Shown in pieces: positions 52,051 through 58,037 of a stretch of DNA of 58,037 bases. The translations under genes were made by a program, and so were the position numbers. The notes below the pieces were generated by a model. The model ran no database searches and had not been told where the DNA came from. It saw nothing but the letters and a program-made list of their open reading frames with translations. Numbering within the stretch: position 1 is the first letter of the stretch; each line of letters begins with the position of its first letter. Location: assembly GCA_001941045.1 (NCBI GenBank), contig MSHD01000044.1, positions 1 to 58,037 on the forward strand, in the 5' to 3' direction. The DNA is from Lachnospiraceae bacterium Zagget2. Lineage in GTDB: Bacteria > Bacillota > Clostridia > Lachnospirales > Lachnospiraceae.

Positions 52051-53514
52051 ATGATTAGCTTTTTCCTATGTCTGCTCCTGCTGATCGGCGGGTATTTCGT
52101 CTACGGCAAAATAGTCGAAAACACCTTCGCGCCTGATGACAGGGAGACTCCCGCCGTACGTATCAACGACGGCGTGGACTACGTGGTGATGCCGCAGTGG
52201 AAGCTGTTTCTCGTGCAGCTGCTGAACATCGCCGGACTTGGTCCGATCTTCGGCGCGCTGGGCGGCGCGCAGTGGGGACCCATCGTCTTTCTCTGGATCA
52301 CCTTCGGCACGATTTTCGCCGGCGGCGTCCACGACTATTTCTCCGGCATGATGTCCGCGAGGCATGACGGCGCATCGATCGCTGAGGTCTGCGGTATCTA
52401 TCTCGGACCGGTCATGCAGAATGTCATGCGTGTGTTCTGTGTCGTGCTGCTGATCATGGTCGGAACCGTGTTCGCAGTCGGACCGGCAGGCCTTATGAAG
52501 GTGCTGATGGCCAACAACGGTATGGGCGGCGTCCTGGCAAACCAGATGTTCTGGCTGATTCTGTTCCTGGTCTACTACTTCATCGCAACCTTTATCTCGA
52601 TTGATAAGATTATCGGTAAGGTCTATCCGATCTTCGGCATCTGCCTGATCATCATGGCAATCGGTGTTATTATCGGTATCCTGACCAATCCGGCTTACAC
52701 GATCCCCGAGATCTGGAATAATTTCCACAACATGCATTCCAGCGGCACGCCGATCTGGTCCGTCATGTTCATCACGGTAGCCTGCGGCGCGATCTCCGGT
52801 TTCCACTCCACGCAGAGTCCTGTCATGGCGCGCTGCCTCAAGAGTGAGAAGCAGGGGCATTTCGTATTCTATGGCGCGATGGTCGCCGAGGGCGTCATCG
52901 CTCTGGTGTGGGCGGCAGCGGGCTGCTCGCTCTATGAGATCAGCGGCGGTCTCACGACCGGCCTCGCGGAAATCTACGCGCAGGGCCAGTCAGTCGCGAT
53001 CTACGACGTCTGCCAGAAGACCATGGGCGGCATCGGTATCGCGCTCGCCATGCTCGGCGTCGTCGTCTGCCCGGTGACTTCCGCGGATACCGCTTTCCGA
53101 AGCGCCCGTCTGACCGTCGCGGACTGGTTCAAGATTGACCAGACCAAATGGCAGAATCGTCTGAAGATCTGTATCCCGGTGCTCGGCGCAGGCGCAATCC
53201 TCGGCATCGGCAACACGCTCGGCTACATCAACTACACGGTGATCTGGCGCTACTTTAGCTGGACGAACCAGACGCTCGCAATGATCGTTCTGTGGACCGC
53301 CAGCATGTACCTGTTCCGTGATAAGAAGAATTACTGGCTCACCGCCGTACCGGCGACCTTCATGAGCGCGGTCTCCATGACCTACTTCTTCTATGCAGGC
53401 GAGTGCCTGAACCTCGGCACGACGATCGCCTACCCGGCCGGCATCATCCTCGCGGTGGTCTTCCTTGCAATCTTCATCCGTGCAACGAAGAAACCGGCTC
53501 CGACAGCTGCGTAA
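52051..53514 (+). CDS. cstA: Carbon starvation protein CstA-type peptide/pyruvate transporter
   Basis: 487 residues, shorter than E. coli CstA (about 700). Around twelve to thirteen membrane helices. Family motifs: VYGKIVENTFAPDD, PQWKLFLVQLLNIAGLGPIFGALGGAQWGP, FGTIFAGGVHDYFSGMMSARHDG, STQSPVMARCLKSE and SADTAFRSARLTVADWF. CstA-type proteins import peptides or pyruvate during carbon limitation. It has its own promoter and leader hairpin. The next gene is separated by a GC-rich stem. Confidence 0.95.
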   Translation: MISFFLCLLLLIGGYFVYGKIVENTFAPDDRETPAVRINDGVDYVVMPQWKLFLVQLLNIAGLGPIFGALGGAQWGPIVFLWITFGTIFAGGVHDYFSGMMSARHDGASIAEVCGIYLGPVMQNVMRVFCVVLLIMVGTVFAVGPAGLMKVLMANNGMGGVLANQMFWLILFLVYYFIATFISIDKIIGKVYPIFGICLIIMAIGVIIGILTNPAYTIPEIWNNFHNMHSSGTPIWSVMFITVACGAISGFHSTQSPVMARCLKSEKQGHFVFYGAMVAEGVIALVWAAAGCSLYEISGGLTTGLAEIYAQGQSVAIYDVCQKTMGGIGIALAMLGVVVCPVTSADTAFRSARLTVADWFKIDQTKWQNRLKICIPVLGAGAILGIGNTLGYINYTVIWRYFSWTNQTLAMIVLWTASMYLFRDKKNYWLTAVPATFMSAVSMTYFFYAGECLNLGTTIAYPAGIILAVVFLAIFIRATKKPAPTAA

Positions 53515-53527
53515 GTACAAATATCTG

Positions 53528-53565
53528 CCGCCGCGGATTCATCCTCCGCGGCGGTGCTTTCCTAA
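53528..53565 (+). terminator. GC-rich terminator-like hairpin after cstA
   Basis: CCGCCGCGGA (53528-53537) pairs perfectly with TCCGCGGCGG (53545-53554), seven-base loop, then TGCTTTCC. The T-run is weak, so partial read-through into the next gene is likely. Confidence 0.65.
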
Positions 53566-53577
53566 GGGGGATTTCCT

Positions 53578-54585
53578 ATGTTTCCGACAAAAGCACTGAG
53601 CACAAAAACGCTGGAGAAAGAAGAGCTTCGCAAGGATAAGGGCGAATGCCTGCGCTTCGGCCCCTGCGGCGTGGGCCGCAAGGCGCTGTATCTGAACAGC
53701 TTCTATATTGACCGGCACTACTACGTTCCCTACAGCGCCGTCTCGCGCGTATTCAAGCGCGTTGCAATGAGCAAGGGCGGATTCACAGGAAAAGGTATGT
53801 TCGCCACGCTTGCCTACCTGGTTGTGCTCTACGACAATGGGCAGGAAAAGCAGTGTCTGTTCAAGATTGAGGAAACTGTGGATGAGATGCTCGACGCGAT
53901 CCGCGCGGAGCACCCCGAAATCAAAACGCTCAGCGCCGCCGCGGAACAGAAGCTCAAAAAAAAACGCGCTGAGGAAGCCGCAAGACCGCGCCCAAAGCTC
54001 AGCCCCGAGGCGGAGGAGACAGCAAAGAAGCTGGACCGCGCCATCGACTACCTCGAAAAGCGGCCCGCGCTCTCCCGCTCTCTGAGTTACTCTGCAAAGG
54101 CGAAACGCGTCAATGAGCGTTCAAACCCCGCCTACCGCTGGGTAGCGCTCTTCATCGTGCTCATCGGCGCGGCGATGGCCGTCTACGGCGTCTGGGCAAT
54201 CCTCACCAGCGCGGGCTTCGGCATCTATTTCACGCTATTCGGCCTCGCAGCGGTCTTCCTCTTCGCCGGAGCAAACGTACTGCCGACACGCAACAACAAT
54301 AAAAAATATATCGACACACAGCTTGCGGACGCCTGCGCCGATATGGAACGTTATCTGAATTCCTATGAGGGAAACTTCCCCGTACCCGCCTGCTATGCCC
54401 ATCCCATCACGCTAAGAAGGATGAAGCGGCTCGTGCTGGAGGGAAAGGCTGAAAAGATGGACGAAGCCTTTGAGAAAATGAAAGAGGAGCTGAAGGCGCT
54501 GAACTCTGATGTAAAGGTCGAGCAGGAAGAGTACGACGAGGTCGTCACGATCAAGCCGATGTTCCTGGTAAAAAATTATGAGTGA
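53578..54585 (+). CDS. Conserved membrane protein with two helices, unknown
   Basis: 335 residues. A beta-rich N-terminal region, about 20-105 (CLRFGPCGVGRKALYLNSFYIDRHYYVPYSAVSRVFKRV), resembles a PH-like fold. A basic helical linker follows, two helices lie near 185-232 (WVALFIVLIGAAMAVYGVWAIL, GIYFTLFGLAAVFLFAGANVL), and the C-terminal cytoplasmic part has long helices (MDEAFEKMKEELKALN). No catalytic motif. The stop codon lies inside the terminator stem. Confidence 0.7.
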   Translation: MFPTKALSTKTLEKEELRKDKGECLRFGPCGVGRKALYLNSFYIDRHYYVPYSAVSRVFKRVAMSKGGFTGKGMFATLAYLVVLYDNGQEKQCLFKIEETVDEMLDAIRAEHPEIKTLSAAAEQKLKKKRAEEAARPRPKLSPEAEETAKKLDRAIDYLEKRPALSRSLSYSAKAKRVNERSNPAYRWVALFIVLIGAAMAVYGVWAILTSAGFGIYFTLFGLAAVFLFAGANVLPTRNNNKKYIDTQLADACADMERYLNSYEGNFPVPACYAHPITLRRMKRLVLEGKAEKMDEAFEKMKEELKALNSDVKVEQEEYDEVVTIKPMFLVKNYE

Positions 54586-54609
54586 CAGGAAAAATCCTGT
54601 CACTCTTTT
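54580..54609 (+). terminator. Rho-independent terminator after the 53578 gene
   Basis: GAGTGACAGGA (54580-54590) pairs perfectly with TCCTGTCACTC (54595-54605), loop AAAA, then TTTTGTG. The stem includes the gene's stop codon. Confidence 0.88.
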
Positions 54610-54659
54610 GTGACATCTATTGCGACTTTCTTTGTGACATCCTGTTCATTATAAGAATA

Positions 54660-54707
54660 TCTGTCACCCTTTCTGTAACCATATCTGTAACCTTTTCTGT
54701 AACCTTT
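54660..54707. repeat. 12-base tandem repeat array, four copies
   Basis: TCTGTCACCCTT, TCTGTAACCATA, TCTGTAACCTTT and TCTGTAACCTTT follow head to tail, then a decayed copy (CGTGTAAATCAG). The array lies between the terminator and the end of the convergent flippase gene. No ORF is claimed for it. Confidence 0.85.
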
Positions 54708-54722
54708 CGTGTAAATCAGTTC

Positions 54723-56381
54723 TCACATCAGGTGCAGCTTCTTCACCACCCGCAGCAGCATTCTCCCCTTCGGGAAAGCCAGAATCTCCTCTTCTTTCAA
54801 TCCCTTCAACAACAGCAGCGCGACCGCGTAGACCGGCACTGCAGCGACGATGGCCACGAGCGTCGCGAGCGTGTTGCTGCCAAGCGCGGCGTAAAGACCA
54901 TGGTAAACGCCCCAGGCCACAAGTCCCATGACCGCGGAGGCGGCGATCGGGACGAGGAAGGTGCGCAGAAATTCCTGCCGGTAGCGCATGTATTTTGCGA
55001 TCGAGCGGGAGTTCAGCACACACATCAGGAAGGCGAAGAAAATATTCGCCCAGACAACCGTGTGAATATTCAGATCGGTCAGCATGATCAGTCCCACGAG
55101 CAGGCCGACGTGCAGCGCCAGAGAGATCGCCGCATGAATAACCGGCAGACGCATCTTGTCCATACCCTGCAGGATGCCGTTCGTCAGCGTCGACATGCCA
55201 TAGAGCACGACGGAAATACTTCCCGTCTGCAGGAGCAGCGCGGAAGTCGCCGTATACTCCTCCTGCCCGAAGAGCAGCGTGAGGATCGGCGCAGCGAGAA
55301 CAGAAAGCCCGACCGCGCAGGGAATGCAGATTACCATGACGAAGCGGACTGCGTTCCCGGTCTTGCGCCGCATTTCCCTGCGGTCGCGCGCCACACGGGC
55401 TCTCGTAAGCGCCGGAATCGTCGAGGAGGCCATCGCCGAGGCCACCGCGATCGGCACGTTAGTCAGCAGCTTGTACTCTCCGCTGTAAATACCCCAGAGT
55501 TCGTCGATCTTCATGCCGTCGACGCCCTTATATTCCATCAGATGTTTGAAAATACCCTGATCAATAATGCCGCTCAAATTGTAGACCGCTGTGCTGAGAA
55601 TCACCGGCACGATCGTGACAAGCAGAAGCCAGTAGATCTGCGCCGTCGATTCCTCGCGCTCCCGTCTGTCAGATTTCATCCTGCTGCGCATCGTGCGCCG
55701 GTAAGCAAGAATCAGGAAAACGAGCAGGAGCAGTCCCGCCAGCGCGCCCATGCCGGTGCCGAGCGTGCTGCCCGCCGCCCCGTAGGCGTAGGCTGCCGTC
55801 TCGGTGCCGAGCAGATTGTCCAGCTTCGTCCCGTAGCTGAACAGCAGATAGGCCGCGCCGATACTGACCGCCGCGTTGACGATCTGCTCGACGATCTGCG
55901 AGACCGCAGTCGGCACCATCGTGCCCATACCCTGGAAAAAGCCGCGCAGACAGCCCATGATCGCCACAATCAGAATCGTCGGCGCGAGCACCTGCAACGC
56001 GAGCTTACTCTGCGGCGTGTTTACAAGCGTCTCGCTGAAAAATCCGGCGCCGAAGAAGATCAGCAGCGCCGCAATCCCGCCCGAGACGAGCGCAAAGACC
56101 AGAGTACAGCGAAAAATCTTGTACGCACTCTTCACCTGTCCCTTTGCCATGCGCGCGGACACCAGCTTCGACACCGCGAGCGGCAGACTGAAGGACGAGA
56201 TCAGCAGCATCATCGAGTAGACCTCATAGGCCGCCGAGTAATAGCTGTTTCCTATCGGACCGATGATGCGGGTGACAGGAACGCGATAAAGCATCCCGAT
56301 GACGCGCACGATGACCGATGCCGCCGCCAGGATGCCTCCCTGCACGATATAGTTGGAATTGTCCTTTTTCTTATTGCCCAT
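54723..56381 (-). CDS. SpoVB/MurJ-type oligosaccharide flippase
   Basis: 552 residues, about fourteen membrane helices in the MOP (MVF) superfamily layout. Starts NYIVQGGILAAASVIVRVIGMLYRVPVTRIIGPIGNSYYSAAYEVYSMM, the SpoVB/YtgP opening block; internal landmarks YNLSGIIDQGIFKHLM and MSTLTNGILQGMDKMRLPVIHA. It flips lipid-linked sugars across the membrane, possibly lipid II or a spore-cortex precursor. Same direction as ybeY; overlaps its 3' end by 11 bases. Confidence 0.9.
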   Translation of the reverse strand: MGNKKKDNSNYIVQGGILAAASVIVRVIGMLYRVPVTRIIGPIGNSYYSAAYEVYSMMLLISSFSLPLAVSKLVSARMAKGQVKSAYKIFRCTLVFALVSGGIAALLIFFGAGFFSETLVNTPQSKLALQVLAPTILIVAIMGCLRGFFQGMGTMVPTAVSQIVEQIVNAAVSIGAAYLLFSYGTKLDNLLGTETAAYAYGAAGSTLGTGMGALAGLLLLVFLILAYRRTMRSRMKSDRREREESTAQIYWLLLVTIVPVILSTAVYNLSGIIDQGIFKHLMEYKGVDGMKIDELWGIYSGEYKLLTNVPIAVASAMASSTIPALTRARVARDRREMRRKTGNAVRFVMVICIPCAVGLSVLAAPILTLLFGQEEYTATSALLLQTGSISVVLYGMSTLTNGILQGMDKMRLPVIHAAISLALHVGLLVGLIMLTDLNIHTVVWANIFFAFLMCVLNSRSIAKYMRYRQEFLRTFLVPIAASAVMGLVAWGVYHGLYAALGSNTLATLVAIVAAVPVYAVALLLLKGLKEEEILAFPKGRMLLRVVKKLHLM

Positions 56382-56892
56382 TCGACGACTGATCCTCTCG
56401 TGTAATGTGAAGCTGCTCCAGCACCGCGCTTTGTCTGCGTTCCATGTCCGCGGCCTCTTCCTCTGTCATGTGATCATAGCCCAGCAGATGGAGCATGCTG
56501 TGAGCAATCAGAAAAGCAAATTCACGGCGGACGGAATGTCCGTAGAGCCTCGCCTGCTCTGCCGTCCGGTCCAGGGAAATCACGATGTCGCCGAGCAGCA
56601 GCTCGCCGGAATCCGGATCAAAGCAATCCGCCTCGTGCGCCTCCGCCCAGGAAAAATCTGCCGGTCTCTCATACTCCGTCTGCGGAAAGGACAGAACGTC
56701 CGTGGGCCTGTCCACATCCCGGAATTCCCGGTTCAGGCGGTGGATCTCCTCGTCCGAAGTCAGGAGGACGTTAACCTGCGCCTCGTAGGGGCAGCCCTCC
56801 GTCTCCAGCACGCGCTCCGCCACCAGGCGGACCGTTTCCTCGCAGTCAATCTCCAGATCAAGACCGTACTCGTCTTCCAGATTTACCGTCAT
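56371..56892 (-). CDS. ybeY: Endoribonuclease YbeY
   Basis: 173 residues from the ATG at 56892 behind AAGGAGG. Zinc-site motif HSMLHLLGYDH (about 131-141) is diagnostic, and FRDVDRPTDVLSFP precedes it. YbeY matures 16S rRNA 3' ends and does ribosome quality control. Overlaps phoH by 35 bases and the flippase by 11, so the yqfD-phoH-ybeY order seen in Firmicutes is kept. Confidence 0.97.
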   Translation of the reverse strand: MTVNLEDEYGLDLEIDCEETVRLVAERVLETEGCPYEAQVNVLLTSDEEIHRLNREFRDVDRPTDVLSFPQTEYERPADFSWAEAHEADCFDPDSGELLLGDIVISLDRTAEQARLYGHSVRREFAFLIAHSMLHLLGYDHMTEEEAADMERRQSAVLEQLHITREDQSSNGQ

Positions 56893-57871
56893 AACGCCCC
56901 TCCTTCCCGCGTGCCATCTTCTTTTCGTATTCTTCATAGGCAGTCACGATCTGCTGCACCAGCGGGTGGCGCACCACGTCATGACTCGTCAGCCTGCAGA
57001 AGGAAATACCCTCTACCTTGCCGAGCACCTTTTCCGCCACCTCGAGACCCGATTTCACATTGGGGGCAAGATCCTTCTGCGTCTCGTCACCCGTGACAAC
57101 GACCTTTGAGCCGAAGCCCACACGTGTCAGAAACATCTTCATCTGTGCCTGCGTCGTGTTCTGCGCCTCGTCGAGGATGATAAAGGCATTGTCAAGGGTC
57201 CGCCCTCTCATGTACGCGAGCGGCGCAACCTCGATCAGGCCCTTCTCCATATTTTTCTGAAAGCTGTCCGCGCCCATGATCTGGTAGAGCGCGTCATAGA
57301 GCGGCCGCAGGTAGGGATCAACCTTGCTCTGCAGATCCCCCGGCAGAAATCCGAGCTTCTCCCCCGCCTCGATCGCGGGTCTCGTCAAAATGATGCGCTC
57401 CACCTCGTCCGCCTTGAATGCCGTGATCGCCATCGCCATCGCGAGATACGTCTTGCCCGTGCCCGCCGGGCCGATGCCGAAGGTAATCATGTCCCTGCGG
57501 ATCGCGTCCACATACTGCTTCTGCCCGAGCGTCTTCGGCTTGATCAGCTTGCCGCCGATCGTATGGCAGATGAGCTCGCTGTCGGCCTCGAGCAGCGCGC
57601 CGCTCTTCTTCTCCATCGCCATCGCGAGCGCGTAATTTACATTCTGCTCGGTGATCTGATTTCCCCTCGCGGAGAGCTCCAGTAATTCTTCCAGTACTGC
57701 GCGTGCCCGCTCCACCTGCGCCGCGCCGCCGATGAGCTTCACACCCCCGTCGCGTGCGACCATTGTCACGCCAGTCGTCTTTTCTATCTTCTTTAAATAC
57801 GTATCAAACTGTCCGAATACGTTCTGCGCGTGTTCGGACGGAATATCCAGCAATTGATCCTGCAATGCCAC
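56858..57871 (-). CDS. phoH: PhoH-family ATPase
   Basis: 337 residues from the GTG at 57871, directly adjacent to the yqfD stop. N-terminal KH-like segment (about 25-75), then Walker A GPAGTGKTYLAMAMAI (about 135), LTRPAIEAGEKLGFLPGDLQSKVDPYLRPLYDAL, Walker B AFIILDEAQNTTQAQMKMFLTR and VVTGDETQKD. PhoH proteins are RNA-associated ATPases, probably helicases. The ybeY start lies within its 3' end. Confidence 0.96.
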   Translation of the reverse strand: MALQDQLLDIPSEHAQNVFGQFDTYLKKIEKTTGVTMVARDGGVKLIGGAAQVERARAVLEELLELSARGNQITEQNVNYALAMAMEKKSGALLEADSELICHTIGGKLIKPKTLGQKQYVDAIRRDMITFGIGPAGTGKTYLAMAMAITAFKADEVERIILTRPAIEAGEKLGFLPGDLQSKVDPYLRPLYDALYQIMGADSFQKNMEKGLIEVAPLAYMRGRTLDNAFIILDEAQNTTQAQMKMFLTRVGFGSKVVVTGDETQKDLAPNVKSGLEVAEKVLGKVEGISFCRLTSHDVVRHPLVQQIVTAYEEYEKKMARGKEGRYDGKSGRRVRS

Positions 57872-58037
57872 CTATGTCCCGTTTCCTTCCTCTTCCGAAT
57901 CGTCCTGCGTCTGCAGGCTCATGTCCGGGGCGCTCTCCTGCACAGCCTCTTCGTCGATCACATACGTTCCCGAAGCGGTGCACTGCTCCCCGTCCGTATC
58001 TATTTTAACATTATTTTCAATAATTTGAAGTCCCTTT
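57872..58037 (-). CDS. yqfD: YqfD sporulation protein, C-terminal end only
   Basis: Partial: the frame enters from the right edge and reaches TAG at 57872-57874, 54 codons. The segment starts KGLQIIENNVKIDTDGEQCT and runs into an acidic tail (SLQTQDDSEEEGNGT), as in the last residues of YqfD, whose domain ends L/I-x-x-G-V-x-I-x-x-x-D-V-x-I. YqfD is a membrane protein of the sporulation lineage and is typically followed by phoH, as here. Identification is from this tail and gene order. Confidence 0.7.
   Translation of the reverse strand, partial: KGLQIIENNVKIDTDGEQCTASGTYVIDEEAVQESAPDMSLQTQDDSEEEGNGT

Noticed and set aside
54660-54707. CRISPR-like array
   Set aside because: The unit is 12 bases and directly adjacent without spacers, and no cas genes are in the window.
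54582-56405. A 607-codon open frame on the plus strand opposite the flippase gene
   Set aside because: Its product is a His/Arg-rich, low-complexity mirror of the real minus-strand gene, which has clear SpoVB/MurJ motifs. The frame starts inside a terminator stem and crosses the tandem repeats.

Overview
The window looks like a chromosomal segment of a Gram-positive anaerobic clostridium, most likely a Lachnospiraceae-type member of the Firmicutes. The reasons are strong AGGAGG-type ribosome sites, near-consensus sigma-A promoters, an electron-bifurcating NfnAB pair, RecU, a short HisG with HisZ, a HisA-like/HisI/HisE fusion, and sporulation-lineage genes (yqfD, ylbJ, a SpoVB-like flippase). 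No rRNA, tRNA or CRISPR array was recognised.

Layout. 1-3.7 kb: an AT-rich minus-strand operon behind a consensus promoter, encoding a small XRE regulator, a double-zinc-ribbon membrane protein, an SPFH/GYF protein and a zinc-ribbon membrane protein with a duplicated extracellular domain (cut by the window edge). 3.9-25.8 kb: mostly minus-strand housekeeping genes: a DUF975 membrane protein, rlmH, nfnAB, ftsK/spoIIIE, yitT, miaB, the hisZ-G-D-B-IE operon, recU, an RluD-type pseudouridine synthase, ygiQ, an RsuA-type synthase and an RsmF-type methyltransferase. One plus-strand zinc-ribbon membrane gene sits among them.

25.9-41.6 kb: an accessory defence island, again on the minus strand. It holds a frameshifted LPD3-like gene, a DUF3791-DUF3990-DUF3791 toxin-antitoxin-like triplet, McrBC, and a type I restriction-modification system (hsdM, hsdS, an unknown 132-residue gene, hsdR). 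An XRE-ImmA/PIN pair lies inside that system. Its upstream edge carries a decayed LOG-family copy, an orphan Phd/YefM antitoxin with a striking operator, and an intact LOG gene. The main observation is that both mcrB and hsdM are interrupted by one in-frame UGA, in each case apparently at a position normally occupied by cysteine, with the rest of the frame intact.

41.7-58.0 kb: two uroporphyrinogen-decarboxylase-family genes divergent from a PucR-type regulator; an M23 peptidase; ylbJ broken by an amber codon; a coiled-coil gene; an Rrf2 regulator; a MATE transporter; coaD-rsmD and a 5-formyl-THF cyclo-ligase; cstA; and the yqfD-phoH-ybeY-flippase operon, cut at the right edge.

All family names come from reading the protein sequences by eye, with no database search. 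Promoter calls are pattern matches and their coordinates may be off by a base.
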